Origin: Fundicoccus sp052116145
GTDB taxonomy: Bacteria > Bacillota > Bacilli > Lactobacillales > Aerococcaceae
Length of the DNA: 64,000 bases
Direction of reading: 5' to 3'
Assembly (NCBI RefSeq): GCF_052116145.1
Contig: NZ_JBQKLQ010000007.1
Span: 1 to 64,000, forward strand
The position numbers and the translations under genes are program-made. Below the pieces are notes generated by a model, which saw nothing but the letters and a program-made list of their open reading frames with translations, was not told where the DNA came from and ran no database searches. Positions 8,202 through 17,983 of the stretch are shown here, piece after piece (the first letter of the stretch is position 1; each line of letters begins with the position of its first letter).

Positions 8202-9626
8202 TTAGTCCTTTCTTGTATCTGTTAATGGATATTTTTTTCGTATATAATCCCCTACAACATGACGAAGAAATTCTGGGAATAATAATTGAGGTGAACCATA
8301 ACTCGCAATTGTAGGGAAAAATGGAAGGAACCAGTAATGATCAACTGCCGCCACACGGTAGGTCTGGCGTTTATCGAGTGCTTCTTCGCCAGCATACCAC
8401 TGACGGGATTCTTCTTGATAAGTTAAGCCTTTCAAGACAAATTCGCCAAAGATTTTCCCACGAAAACCCATCCCACTAATTAAACGGTATCGTAAGTCAT
8501 CCTCTTGACTCAATAGTTCATCTATTAGTTCAAGCAAATGCTCGCCAGAAAATGTCATCACAAGCAAATGCATAGAATGTGGTAAAGCTTCATGCAAGTC
8601 ATTCTCTGTCACAAGGCCAGCAGGTAAATCTGATAAAAACAGACCCGAACTCAACACGCCAATGCTTGTATTCGTTGAATCACAAATAGCATCGAGTGCG
8701 AGTTGGATAAAAGAATGAGTCCCTTGCGTCTGTCCTGCAGTCATATAATGTGGTAAATGTGCGATTGGTTGTTTTTGTAAAAACTGTCGCCCTTGTGCTT
8801 CAAAACTATCCGAAATAGGGATTTCGGTTAAGTCTCTCAATTGCTCGATAGATGTCACACGACACTCAATTTTCCAGCGCCGCTTGCTCTTTTCCCACAT
8901 TGCTTGTCGATTATTTGGGAGCAGTTCTAACTCAATATGTCCGACATAATGTCCATATTTACCAGCGGCAGCTAAGGTCGAATGATGAACTTCTTCACCC
9001 TCATGTAACACATGATGAGTATGACCCCCAATAATCAAATCAAGCTGGGGGAATTTTTGAGCTAATAGGCGATCATCCTTTAAGCCCAAATGAGATAAGA
9101 CAATAATTAAGTCAACTGCCTGATTCGACCGTTGAATATTTCTTAATTGTTGTTCCAAGGCATCAAACGGATCTACTAAATCATATTGATTCAGCGTATA
9201 AGTTGCATAAGGTGCCGTCAAGCCTATAAACGCGATTCGATGTCCTTCGATTTCACGATAGATTAATGGACTAGCCCAACGAGGGTAGTCATAAGTTCGA
9301 CTGTCCAATAAGTTCGCAAGCGTTACTTCAAATTCTGCATGAGAGTATAAATAGTCTAATTGATTATTTGTAAAGTTTAAGCCCTCGTTATTACCTATCG
9401 TTACAACATCATAAGCCGCCTCATTAAATAAATCGACCATGACCATACCTTGACTCGCTTCAACCATTGGATGAACGGTATCTAAAGCATCACCAATATC
9501 GACCAATAAAAAGGGCTCATGTTTTTGAGTGAAATAGGCTTGTTGAAGTTTAAGATACTCACGGATGATAGGCCAATTTTCTAAGTGCCCATGTAGATCA
9601 TTCGTATGAAGAATATTAAGTTTCAT
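8202..9626 (-). CDS. yunD: Metallophosphatase / 5'-nucleotidase, YunD type
   Basis: Calcineurin-like phosphoesterase fused to a 5'-nucleotidase C-terminal domain. Metal-binding motifs are HTNDLHGH near residue 8, DIGDALD, GNNEGLNF, LSHLGLK and GGHTHHVL. No signal peptide is present, so it should act in the cytoplasm like Bacillus YunD. A GTG at 9629 precedes, but the ATG at 9626 sits at ideal distance from AAAGGGG. It is first in the yunD-yutD-yutF-DUF1461 operon. Confidence 0.9.
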   Translation of the reverse strand: MKLNILHTNDLHGHLENWPIIREYLKLQQAYFTQKHEPFLLVDIGDALDTVHPMVEASQGMVMVDLFNEAAYDVVTIGNNEGLNFTNNQLDYLYSHAEFEVTLANLLDSRTYDYPRWASPLIYREIEGHRIAFIGLTAPYATYTLNQYDLVDPFDALEQQLRNIQRSNQAVDLIIVLSHLGLKDDRLLAQKFPQLDLIIGGHTHHVLHEGEEVHHSTLAAAGKYGHYVGHIELELLPNNRQAMWEKSKRRWKIECRVTSIEQLRDLTEIPISDSFEAQGRQFLQKQPIAHLPHYMTAGQTQGTHSFIQLALDAICDSTNTSIGVLSSGLFLSDLPAGLVTENDLHEALPHSMHLLVMTFSGEHLLELIDELLSQEDDLRYRLISGMGFRGKIFGEFVLKGLTYQEESRQWYAGEEALDKRQTYRVAAVDHYWFLPFFPTIASYGSPQLLFPEFLRHVVGDYIRKKYPLTDTRKD

Positions 9627-9698
9627 CACATTCGCCCCTTTCTATAAGTTTATTATATCAGAATTTCCAGGCAATTCACTAACATTGAAAAATCAAAT

Positions 9699-9730
9699 TG
9701 GGCCCTACTCACATTTGTGAATAGAGCCCA
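9699..9730 (-). terminator. Terminator of the PssA-like gene
   Basis: A long imperfect stem ending TGGGC/GCCCA follows the stop codon at 9746; the T-run on the minus strand is weak. Confidence 0.6.
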
Positions 9731-9745
9731 GGTAATTCATGTCGA

Positions 9746-10381
9746 TTAAGCTGTTGGTGCTGGAATTAAACTTCCAAGAACGATTAATAAAATAATAACT
9801 AAAATCCCAACGCCAGCTAGAGGCAAGATATATTTGTTCGGAATTTTAGGAATTGGATACGTGATTACAAAACCTGCACCTAAACCGATGAAAACGATTG
9901 CCCAAATATATTGGAAAATCTGCAACTCCATCACATAACCTAATAAAGAGACTAAAGGTAAAGCAATAGCGGCAACTTGTAGAGGTAAACCTTTATAAGC
10001 GTTTTCTGGTAATTCCCCTAGAAATCTTTCAGAACGATTGAAATGTGCTAAACGAATGGCAACTGCTAATAAGTAAAGAGCCATAATGAAAACGCCCGCT
10101 ACTGATTGAAAGGTTAATTGTACAAGTAAAGCTGATGGCAATAGACCATATACAACCATATCTGCTAAAACGTCTAATTCTAATGCGAAAGAAACTTGTG
10201 CTTCATCTCTTTCAAAAGTTGCTCCCAATCGGTAAGTAAAAATACCAATAATTGCCGCTATAATCAACGACACTAGCGCATATTGAGTCTCACTAATAAA
10301 AGCAAAGCCGACACCCACTGCACCGAAGAATAATCTGAGTAAAATAATTACATTTGATTGATGTAGATTTCCTAGGAACAT
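9746..10381 (-). CDS. CDP-alcohol phosphatidyltransferase-like membrane protein, degenerate motif
   Basis: Membrane protein of 211 residues with about six hydrophobic segments. LDVLADMVVYGLLP, AIRLAHFN and GLPLQVAA align well with the second half of PssA-like CDP-alcohol phosphatidyltransferases. The first half of the catalytic signature (D-x2-D-G-x2-A-R) is not recognisable: the aligned segment reads TYRLGATFE. The closing D-x3-D (DVLAD) remains. Known enzymes need both halves, so this protein may be inactive or altered. It starts at ATG behind GGGTGGAG and is transcribed alone. Confidence 0.7.
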   Translation of the reverse strand: MFLGNLHQSNVIILLRLFFGAVGVGFAFISETQYALVSLIIAAIIGIFTYRLGATFERDEAQVSFALELDVLADMVVYGLLPSALLVQLTFQSVAGVFIMALYLLAVAIRLAHFNRSERFLGELPENAYKGLPLQVAAIALPLVSLLGYVMELQIFQYIWAIVFIGLGAGFVITYPIPKIPNKYILPLAGVGILVIILLIVLGSLIPAPTA

Positions 10382-11274
10382 TTACTCCACCCTTTCTCTA
10401 TATAACTTGCTTTTTATATTCACACCTTTATTCTACTCTGTTTTAACCGCTTTACGCAAGCGTTTCACGCTCTTTTCCACATCTTTAACACAACTGTAAT
10501 TAATAATTGGTTAGAATTCGATATAAACCATGTTATTTTTATTTTCACTAACTTTTATAATTTAACAAAGCCGCTGACTATGCCTCCCTCTATTGAAAGA
10601 GTTTATCCACATCAGCCAACCTTTAAACCAATTAGGTATCACTGCCTGACTTATGCGAACTATCGGCTTAAAATCCGTAACGAATCGCAGCTGGATAAGT
10701 CATGGTATTGACGTATTGACAGACTTCTCCCAGGTGATCCTACTGGTTGGATGGTAACCCTAGAAGTGGGCGTTGACAGTGCCTGATCATTAAGCAAATG
10801 ATAGAAAGACTGAATGTCCGCTTGATTGACCTGCATGAACACGCATTTACTAAACAACTGTTTAGCGTCGAATGTTGTGTCATAAATACTTTACCCACTT
10901 TTGCCGGTATCTCAATAGCACAATTGAAGGAACACCTAATCAAAAATGCTCGCATTAACCTACTTACTACTGAAGAATACTTAACAGTTTACTAAGTCAC
11001 ATCGCAAGATAGTGACAGAAACAAGCAAAACAAACACGAATATTTGGACCAAATAGACTATTTAGCTGCCCTATTAAACAAAGAAACATTAGAATAATCA
11101 TTATGCACTAAGTGTGTAACAAAGATATTTACTGCACTCCAATCCCTTTACTCAGCAAATGCACAAAGTTCAAATGCTTTCTAGCTATAAATTATGTGTT
11201 ATAATAGAAGTGTACATAGGATATACATGATTAATGTGTATTTAAATAAATAAATTTTAATTGAGGTGCTATAT
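10382..11274. other. Intergenic region with decayed coding remnants
   Basis: Nearly 900 bases without an intact gene. On the plus strand several short frames look like former protein: 10580-10711; 10798-10995; and, in the same frame as the latter after one TAA, a further 33 codons to about 11097 ending LAALLNKETLE. They have no ribosome sites and I could not assign a family. A mobile-element or phage-type relic is possible. Confidence 0.4.
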
Positions 11275-12120
11275 ATGAAATGGAAAATTGTCACTGATTC
11301 AGGTTCTGATCTCAGACAAATTGATAACTTAAACGAAGACGTAGCATTCGAGTCTGTTCCTTTAATGTTAAACATTGGAAATAAAGTATACGTCGATGAT
11401 GAAAAAATCGATATTTCAACTTTAATGGATGCAATGGAGGGAGAGTCGGCTGCCGCTTCTAGTGCTTGTCCTGCACCAAATGCTTATGCTGAAACTTATA
11501 AGGGCGCAGAAAATGTAATCGCCTTTACACTTTCGTCCAACTTATCTGGTAGTTATAATAGTGCGTCTTTAGGACGCGATTTAATTTTAGAACAACATCC
11601 CGAGGCTAATATTTTTGTTTTTGACTCACTATCTGCTGGTTCTGAGATTAATATGCTCATTCGCAAAGCAGTTGAGTTAGCCAATAAAGGCGTCACCTTT
11701 GATGAAATGGTTGCAGAATTAAAAGCATACCATGAACATACGACCGTCTCTTTCTTACTAGAATCAGTTGATAACTTAGTAAAAAATGGACGTGTTAATA
11801 AGATTGTTGGACAAATGATTGGCTTACTAGGTATCCGTTTAGTTGGACGCCGAACGGAAGAAGGTAAAATCGAACTTGCCCATAAATCTAAAGGAACTAA
11901 ACGCGCAATGCGTACCCTTTTTGATGAAATCATTTCTAAAGGCTATCAAGGTGGCACAATGGAAATCTCACACGCAATGAATGAAGAAGGCGCTGAGACA
12001 TTTAAAGCCTCTGTTCTCGAGCGCTTCCCCAATGCAGATATTACAGTTATTGGCATGAGTGGTCTATGTAGTTTCTATGCCCAACGTAAAGGGTTGATTA
12101 TCGGTTACGTCACTAAATAG
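11275..12120 (+). CDS. DegV family fatty-acid-binding protein
   Basis: Cytoplasmic DegV/FakB-type protein that binds a fatty acid and can present it to a kinase such as FakA. Visible motifs are KIVTDSGSDL at the N-terminus, the SSNLSGSYNSA block near residue 86 and the C-terminal SGLCSFYAQRKGLIIGY. The start is ATG 11275, eight bases behind GAGG; a GTG at 11266 overlaps that site. It is transcribed alone with its own terminator. A second degV-like gene at 27505 is broken. Confidence 0.9.
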   Translation: MKWKIVTDSGSDLRQIDNLNEDVAFESVPLMLNIGNKVYVDDEKIDISTLMDAMEGESAAASSACPAPNAYAETYKGAENVIAFTLSSNLSGSYNSASLGRDLILEQHPEANIFVFDSLSAGSEINMLIRKAVELANKGVTFDEMVAELKAYHEHTTVSFLLESVDNLVKNGRVNKIVGQMIGLLGIRLVGRRTEEGKIELAHKSKGTKRAMRTLFDEIISKGYQGGTMEISHAMNEEGAETFKASVLERFPNADITVIGMSGLCSFYAQRKGLIIGYVTK

Positions 12121-12130
12121 CCATTAACCA

Positions 12131-12156
12131 ACTGGAGATCCTATCTCCAGTTTTTT
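12131..12156 (+). terminator. degV terminator
   Basis: CTGGAGAT and ATCTCCAG form the stem, followed by six T. Confidence 0.93.
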
Positions 12157-12254
12157 GGGGGAAAACAAGTTTCCCTTATGAAGGTTTTCGATTTTCAATC
12201 AAAGATGTCGTGCCCTTACACTGACGCCTCTTCGTTGCTTAACAATATAATAGC

Positions 12255-12287
12255 CAAAACGAGGACCTGATAAGGCCCTCGTTTTTT
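12255..12287. terminator. Bidirectional terminator behind the hydrolase gene
   Basis: ACGAGG and CCTCGT with nested CCT/AGG pairs; A/T-runs lie on both sides. On the minus strand it follows the hydrolase stop. Confidence 0.8.
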
Positions 12288-13431
12288 ATACACTATAGAT
12301 AAAACCGATTAATTTATTTACGTATGATTTCAAAGCGTTGTCGTGATCTAAATAAGTTTGGTGTTTGCTCTCTGGGATTAAAACGCGTTCAACATTAGGT
12401 AAATAATAACCTGCAGTAAAAATCCCCTCTTTTTGGACTACATTATCCTCTCCTGCTCGAATCAACAACACAGGTATGTTTACTTGATTTAAACGATCTG
12501 GTTTTAAAATCTCATGAGTCGTATCAAATGCTGTCTTAAGCCAATTCAAACTCCCCCCTTGCGTTGGTAAAGTATGGTTCGTCAAATTCACTTTATGAAA
12601 ATATTCTTCACGAATCTGTGAATTAGAAATCGCTTCTTCTGGTGTTTCATTATAAACTGTATGACGACTTGGCTCAAAGGCTTCCGTAGTTGGGATATAA
12701 TGACGACCATAGCCCAGTTTTGTCATCAGTTTAGTATACAAATACGTAAAGGACTGGGGATACCTGCCTGTATCAATCATAAACATTGGCGTATTAAGAA
12801 TCGCTCCATCCACTTCATTGGCATATTGTTCAATGTAAGATGTGGTGACTGCTCCCCCCATTGAATGACTGAAGATAATTAACTTTTGCCCTTTGAGTAA
12901 GATGGGGCGAGCAACTTGATCAATGACTGCTTTAAGATCTAGGACATATTCATTGAAGTTTTGAGAATCTATTTGCGTCTGTTGAGGTGTTAATTTAGAG
13001 GCACCGTGGCCTCTTTGATCATAAATTATCACTTGGATCTTGCTTTGTAACAAGTAATAAATAATTTCTTGAAACTTTTCTTTATATTCATTAAAACCAT
13101 GAACAATCGTAACCGTCGCTACCGCGTCATCAAGAACATAAGCGTCATACGCTAATGTATAGTCTCCACGCTTTAGCTCTCCCTTTTGGACTCGCTTTGA
13201 TAAATAAGGTACTACCTTCTCATTCATTTCAATTGTATAGTTGGCTTCCATTACCCAATCCAGAGCCAATTCATTACTCATAGCCTCATCTTTAGTGACT
13301 TTTAGAATGTGTTCATCTGGTTCATCAACTATTAATGGATACTTTCTTTGATAGTAAGTGTGATATAAGCCTGCACTAGCAAGTCCTAAGCTTGCAATTT
13401 TTGATAATGTTTTAACTGTTTTTTTCGGCAT
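12286..13431 (-). CDS. Alpha/beta hydrolase, lysophospholipase-like
   Basis: Serine hydrolase of 381 residues. The oxyanion HGFNEYKEKF near residue 111 and DQRGHGAS near 138 lead to the nucleophile in FSHSMGGAV (Ser190). The acid is likely the Asp in RAGEDNVVQ and the base the His in ESKHQTYLD. This is the Hydrolase_4 / monoacylglycerol lipase pattern. Residues 1-25 are mildly hydrophobic and could be an uncleaved membrane anchor. AAGGGG precedes the ATG. Substrate unknown. Confidence 0.85.
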   Translation of the reverse strand: MPKKTVKTLSKIASLGLASAGLYHTYYQRKYPLIVDEPDEHILKVTKDEAMSNELALDWVMEANYTIEMNEKVVPYLSKRVQKGELKRGDYTLAYDAYVLDDAVATVTIVHGFNEYKEKFQEIIYYLLQSKIQVIIYDQRGHGASKLTPQQTQIDSQNFNEYVLDLKAVIDQVARPILLKGQKLIIFSHSMGGAVTTSYIEQYANEVDGAILNTPMFMIDTGRYPQSFTYLYTKLMTKLGYGRHYIPTTEAFEPSRHTVYNETPEEAISNSQIREEYFHKVNLTNHTLPTQGGSLNWLKTAFDTTHEILKPDRLNQVNIPVLLIRAGEDNVVQKEGIFTAGYYLPNVERVLIPESKHQTYLDHDNALKSYVNKLIGFIYSV

Positions 13432-13494
13432 GTCAAAATCCCCTTTGATTAAAACTCTATAGTATGAACCAATGCTTTATTCTGTGATCGCTTT

Positions 13495-14277
13495 CTACTC
13501 AATTTGAGTATCTAATAATAAGACAACTACAAGACGAACATAAGACGCATTTTCCATTTGGTAATCACTTGGCTCAGCATGAACCCATGCATAAATCCCA
13601 TGATAATTTTGATACAGCTCTGTTTCTAAACTCTCTTGAAAGACTCCATATATATAATCAGCTAAAATCTCACTATTTTCCCAAGTTTCCAAATGAATAT
13701 CTTCTGCGGCTATATATAATTCATACAAATTTTCTCCCAAGCGATATTGTGGTTCGATAATCTCAGGAAACAAACTATAAAAGGAGAAGCCGTCAACTGT
13801 ACTAGAAGACAAATAGTGATAAGTGCCTAGTTCTAAGGCTCTTGCTCGCGAGCCATCCGCAAGATAGCTTGCGACCGAACTATTAGTTGAACCATACTCC
13901 ATTCGAAACTCGTTAATCTTATTTGTTAAAAAGTCGTTCACTTCTTCGGCATTAAAATTTTGATTAAATCTCTGCGCTCTTTCTATGGCTAATTGATAAT
14001 TTGGATGTGCCTTCACCTCGTCAGAAATCCGCTGTGGTTGTGTGTTGCCCGGAAAAGATATCATCTCAGACGATGTTCCAGTAGGTTGGTCAAGTTCTAT
14101 ATTCCCTTGCATTCCTAAGACACTTTGTAAAATCACATTCACGGATTCAATAGTTGATAAATTTTCATCTGCAAATGTCGCATCAATCAGTGGACGATTA
14201 TATAAATAGGTAACACCTAATATTAGCAAGATAAAAGTCAATTTAAAATAAAAACTTAGCGGTACTTTACGCTTCAT
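13495..14277 (-). CDS. CAP/SCP-like exported protein
   Basis: Residues 8-27 form an uncleaved signal-anchor, so the remainder should lie outside the cell. Residues 108-245 resemble a CAP (SCP/PR1) domain: FLTNKINEFRMEYG, ADGSRARALELGTYHYLS, LGENLYEL and a closing strand GIYAWVHAEP. The usual histidine pair of the CAP cavity is only partly recognisable. Function in bacteria is generally unknown. It starts with ATG behind AAAGGA and sits alone on its strand. Confidence 0.65.
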   Translation of the reverse strand: MKRKVPLSFYFKLTFILLILGVTYLYNRPLIDATFADENLSTIESVNVILQSVLGMQGNIELDQPTGTSSEMISFPGNTQPQRISDEVKAHPNYQLAIERAQRFNQNFNAEEVNDFLTNKINEFRMEYGSTNSSVASYLADGSRARALELGTYHYLSSSTVDGFSFYSLFPEIIEPQYRLGENLYELYIAAEDIHLETWENSEILADYIYGVFQESLETELYQNYHGIYAWVHAEPSDYQMENASYVRLVVVLLLDTQIE

Positions 14278-14426
14278 AAACCCAATCCTTTTACTTATTT
14301 TATCCTGATTCAGCTATGAATTTCAGATAAATTCTTCTCTATTATTTTAACACATACATATGAAAAAAAGATGAACTAAATAAAAGCTTATTGCTTACGC
14401 ACCACAAGACCATTGCTTGCTGTAGA

Positions 14427-14460
14427 TAAAAACAGCACTTAGCTTTTTATGCTAAGTACC
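14427..14460 (-). terminator. ogt terminator
   Basis: On the minus strand TACTTAGC pairs with GCTAAGTG, then CTGTTTTTA follows, just after the ogt stop. Confidence 0.85.
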
Positions 14461-14468
14461 GTCTATCT

Positions 14469-14978
14469 TTATCGTTTAAACGTCATTTTCTCTATTGCTA
14501 ATAATGTACGTTTCATCTCTAGTCCCCCGTTATAACCACCTAAGCGTCCATCTTTAGTCAATACTCGGTGACAGGGTACTATAATCGATAGGGGATTTTT
14601 CCCAATAGCTGATCCGACTGCTCGAACAGCCTGTCGGCGGCCAATAGCTTGAGCCACTTCTGAATAACTTGTCGACATGCCGTAAGGTATTGTTAACAAG
14701 TGATTCCAAACCGCTTGTTGAAAGCTAGTTCCCCATTGAAAATCTATGGGACAAGTAAACGTTTCTCGCTTTCCACTTAAATAATCCTCTAACTGATCAA
14801 CAGCATATTGCGTTTTGTTGGCGTCAACGATCCATTCAAAGCGTATTTTACTTTCTAGTAATGCCTGCACTTTCTCGAATGGTTCCGCAAAAGATCCGAT
14901 ATAAACGATGCCTTCATCACTGACAACTACAGGAATTGAGTAGTGTTTACTCCGGTGGACATATAGCTTTTTCTGCAT
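14469..14978 (-). CDS. ogt: Methylated-DNA--protein-cysteine methyltransferase
   Basis: Suicidal DNA repair protein that removes O6-methylguanine alkyl groups. The acceptor is Cys136 in IIVPCHRV, preceded by the DNA-binding QAVRAVGSAIGKNP helix and followed by GGYNGGLEMKRTLL. At 169 residues it is typical of Ogt/MGMT. It lies 25 bases after arcB on the same strand; no functional link to arginine is known. Confidence 0.95.
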   Translation of the reverse strand: MQKKLYVHRSKHYSIPVVVSDEGIVYIGSFAEPFEKVQALLESKIRFEWIVDANKTQYAVDQLEDYLSGKRETFTCPIDFQWGTSFQQAVWNHLLTIPYGMSTSYSEVAQAIGRRQAVRAVGSAIGKNPLSIIVPCHRVLTKDGRLGGYNGGLEMKRTLLAIEKMTFKR

Positions 14979-15003
14979 TTTAACTCATCTTCTTTCTACG
15001 CTT

Positions 15004-16008
15004 TTAAAAAGATAAAGGCATAAACAGATTCCCATTCGTTGCTGCCATAACGGCTTTAGCAGTATGGAGTCTGTTCTCAGCTTGAGCAAATTGTCTAGCG
15101 TGTTTCCCTTTGAAAACTTCATCCGTGACCTCCATCTCGCCTATCCCAAACTTTTTTAAAGCCATTTGAGAGATCACTGTCTCATTATTGTGGAATGCTG
15201 GAAGACAGTGCATAAAGATTGCCTGGTCGTTTGTTAAATCCATTAATGCTTGAGTGACTTGGTAAGGTTTCAACAAATTAATTCGTTCTTCAAATTGCTC
15301 TTCCTCCCCCATCGACACCCAGACATCTGTATAAATGATATCTGCTTGATCCACTGCCAGACTAACATCTTCTGTAATCTGAATATGTGCACCTGAATTA
15401 AGAGAAAGTTGCTTAGCTTCATCTATCACATCCTGATTTGGAAACAGTAAACTCGGTGCAGCAATCGACACATTGACTCCTAGTAAAGCTCCCGTCACTA
15501 AGAGGCTTCGTGCAACGTTGTTACGTCCATCTCCGACATAAACTAATTTTAAGCCAGCTAATTTTCCAAACTCTTCTTTAATCGTCATATAATCAGCCAA
15601 CATTTGCATGGGATGCCATAAGTCCGTCATCCCATTCCATACTGGAACGCCAGCGTGTTCTGCCATCGCTTCAATAAATTCCTGGCTAGATACTCTATAT
15701 TCTATCCCATCAAACATACTACCAAATACTTTGGCAGTATCTTCAACCGTCTCTTTCTTGCCTAATTGAATATCATTAGGTCCAAGAAACTCAACCTTTG
15801 CACCTAAATCATTCGCCGCTACGACAAAAGAAGCGCGTGTCCGCGTCGATGTCTTATCGAATAATAAGGCAATATTCTGTCCTTTTAAATACTCATGAGG
15901 GATTCGTTCTTTTTTTAGACGTTTTAAATGAATAGAAAAATCAATTAGGTATTCTATTTCTTCACGACTAAATTCTTGAATTTTTATAAAATTTCGACCT
16001 TGGAACAC
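15004..16008 (-). CDS. arcB: Ornithine carbamoyltransferase, probably catabolic
   Basis: Converts citrulline plus phosphate to ornithine and carbamoyl phosphate in the arginine deiminase pathway, or the reverse. Carbamoyl phosphate site STRTR (54-58), ornithine-loop element LWHPMQMLADYMT, and MHCLPAFH near residue 265 are intact. The start is GTG with only a weak site upstream. It directly follows arcA, which argues for the catabolic role. arcC (carbamate kinase) and the arcD antiporter are not next to it. Confidence 0.93.
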   Translation of the reverse strand: MFQGRNFIKIQEFSREEIEYLIDFSIHLKRLKKERIPHEYLKGQNIALLFDKTSTRTRASFVVAANDLGAKVEFLGPNDIQLGKKETVEDTAKVFGSMFDGIEYRVSSQEFIEAMAEHAGVPVWNGMTDLWHPMQMLADYMTIKEEFGKLAGLKLVYVGDGRNNVARSLLVTGALLGVNVSIAAPSLLFPNQDVIDEAKQLSLNSGAHIQITEDVSLAVDQADIIYTDVWVSMGEEEQFEERINLLKPYQVTQALMDLTNDQAIFMHCLPAFHNNETVISQMALKKFGIGEMEVTDEVFKGKHARQFAQAENRLHTAKAVMAATNGNLFMPLSF

Positions 16009-16028
16009 GTGATCACTACTTTCTTAAT

Positions 16029-17228
16029 TTAATCTCTCCAAATTGGCATACTCATACATCTGGGGCCGCCCCGACCTCTTACTAATTCACTTCCTTTTAG
16101 AACATGTAACTTAATTCCTGCTTCTCTCAGTTTCTGATTGGTGACTACATTTCGGTGATAAACGACCACTTCACCTGGGGCAATCGCTAAAGTATTTGAG
16201 CCATCACTCCACTGTTCTCGTGCTGCCACCACTTCGTCTCCGCCACCACCTCGAATCAGCGTTATTTTTTCAACACCTAAAGCTTCTGCTAAAACAACGG
16301 CCGCACCTTTATTAGTTACTTCTTCAACGTCGTCCCCCTGTGTTTCCTCAATGATAAATAATTTCATATCGCGTTCTATTTCTGGATGAATCACAAATTT
16401 ATCATAATCCAACATTGTAAAGACTGTATCCAAATGCATAAACTGACGCTTGGCACTAATTTCAAAAATAATGATTTTACTAAACTGCGTCTCTTTAAAT
16501 AGTGTATTCGCTAAGAGTTGGATAGCACTCAATTCCGTTCTTTGTGAGACTCCAATTGCTAAGACAGTTTCTGATAAAACAAGTATGTCTCCACCTTCAA
16601 TACTTGCTTCCTTCGCTCGGTCATAATACACAGGAACCTGGTGATTACCGAAAGTTGGATGATGACGAAAAATCATTTCACCATATAAAGTTTCTCGCCT
16701 ACGCGTGACAGAAAACATTCGATTAATTGTCACCCCTTGCGCCATTGTTGCGAATGGATCGCGTGTGAAATACAAATTAGGCATCGGATTTACAAGAAAG
16801 GAAAAGCACTCTGTTGGGGTAACCTCTGGGAATATCTCAGCACGTTTATAGCCTTCAATCGTTTTAGAAACGATGGCTTGTGTGTCTTTTAAAGAAAGTA
16901 AATGATTACGAATTAAATGAAGCGTCTCTTTATCCTCAATGGTCGTTTCTTCTAGCCATTGATCAACAAATGCTTCTGTTGCATTGGCAGCTTCTAGTGC
17001 TTCAACGACCAATTGATCCAAATATAAAACCTCTACACCATTCTCTTTTAATATAGCCGCAAACTGATCGTGCTCTGTTTGAGCATCTTCTAAAAATGGA
17101 ATATCATCGAACAATAACTCTTCCAAATAGTCCGGCACTAAGTTTTCTAATTCTTTACCAGGACGGTATAAAATGACACTTTTTAATTTACCTATTTCTG
17201 ACTTAACATTTATCTGTGACTGTTTCAT
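16029..17228 (-). CDS. arcA: Arginine deiminase
   Basis: Hydrolyses arginine to citrulline and ammonia, first step of the ADI pathway, giving acid tolerance and ATP downstream. Catalytic and binding motifs are FTRDPFA, EGGDILVL, the His in MHLDTVFTMLD, and the nucleophilic Cys in GRGGPRCMSMP at the C-terminus. The ATG at 17228 lies seven bases behind AAAGGG; a TTG three bases earlier is less likely. It forms an operon with arcB 21 bases downstream. Confidence 0.97.
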   Translation of the reverse strand: MKQSQINVKSEIGKLKSVILYRPGKELENLVPDYLEELLFDDIPFLEDAQTEHDQFAAILKENGVEVLYLDQLVVEALEAANATEAFVDQWLEETTIEDKETLHLIRNHLLSLKDTQAIVSKTIEGYKRAEIFPEVTPTECFSFLVNPMPNLYFTRDPFATMAQGVTINRMFSVTRRRETLYGEMIFRHHPTFGNHQVPVYYDRAKEASIEGGDILVLSETVLAIGVSQRTELSAIQLLANTLFKETQFSKIIIFEISAKRQFMHLDTVFTMLDYDKFVIHPEIERDMKLFIIEETQGDDVEEVTNKGAAVVLAEALGVEKITLIRGGGGDEVVAAREQWSDGSNTLAIAPGEVVVYHRNVVTNQKLREAGIKLHVLKGSELVRGRGGPRCMSMPIWRD

Positions 17229-17277
17229 CAAAACACCCTTTCTGACTTACCGGCATGAAGCTGATTAAATTCATCAT

Positions 17278-17305
17278 ATCATAGTCATTTCCTGGGTAAA
17301 AACAA
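17278..17305 (-). promoter_or_regulatory. Putative arcAB promoter
   Basis: Minus-strand TTGTTT (17300-17305) and TATGAT (17278-17283) are 16 bases apart, about 50 bases upstream of arcA. I see no clear ArgR box or cre there. Confidence 0.5.
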
Positions 17306-17330
17306 TAAGAATTTAAAAACCTAATAGAAT

Positions 17331-17852
17331 CTACCTAATAACTCTCATTTGATCTAAGGGCCAGTAACTAAAAAATAATTCTGCATAAATGTCTGCTTCT
17401 TCAATCAAACCTAATTCTCGACTATCTGTTGAATTGCGGCGATTATCTCCTAATACAAAATAATACCCTTCAGGAATGATCTCTTTCACTTCAAAGTCAT
17501 TAGTGAAGGAATGGATGTATTCTTCTTTCTTTAATTCCAAATAAGGTTCAGCATAAGCAATATTATTGATATAAAGTTGGTCACCTTCGTATTTTATTTG
17601 ATCACCTGGTACTCCAATCACACGCTTGACATAATCTTTTGCTTCATTTGGTGCATTGAAAATCACAACATCGAACCGTTCAATGTTAAAATGTTGGAAA
17701 CCCACTACTCGATTTTGGTCTTGAAGCGTGTAATCCATAGAGGCTCCTTCAACAATAAAATTTGCGAAAAAGAATTGACGCGCAATTAATAGGAATAGAA
17801 TTAAGCCAAACATTAGTTTATACTCGTCTAACACTCTTAATATTTTTTGCAT
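17331..17852 (-). CDS. lepB: Signal peptidase I
   Basis: Membrane protease that cleaves signal peptides of exported proteins. One N-terminal membrane segment (residues 13-33) precedes the catalytic Ser38 in VEGASMDYTL and Lys76 in DYVKRVIGVPGD. The substrate-pocket box GYYFVLGDNRRNSTDSR is intact. At 173 residues it is a compact Gram-positive SipS-like enzyme. It lies between arcA and mhqD without evident co-function. Confidence 0.95.
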   Translation of the reverse strand: MQKILRVLDEYKLMFGLILFLLIARQFFFANFIVEGASMDYTLQDQNRVVGFQHFNIERFDVVIFNAPNEAKDYVKRVIGVPGDQIKYEGDQLYINNIAYAEPYLELKKEEYIHSFTNDFEVKEIIPEGYYFVLGDNRRNSTDSRELGLIEEADIYAELFFSYWPLDQMRVIR

Positions 17853-17950
17853 ATCTAGGCTCTTTTACTTTATAGGCGTTTCATTCATAGAACAATTATA
17901 TTCTATCATAAAATTAGAATTAAATGAGAGATTAATTAGTCTTATTCGCG

Positions 17951-17978
17951 AAAAAACACTCTGCTCGAAAGCAGAGTG
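17951..17978 (-). terminator. Terminator of the mhq operon
   Basis: CACTCTGC and GCAGAGTG with a GAAA-type loop, followed by a T-run on the minus strand just after the esterase stop. Confidence 0.9.
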
Positions 17979-17983
17979 TGTGT

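Noticed and set aside
10660..10955. Minus-strand frames in the degenerate intergenic region
   Set aside because: They overlap plus-strand remnants and lack start signals or family features.
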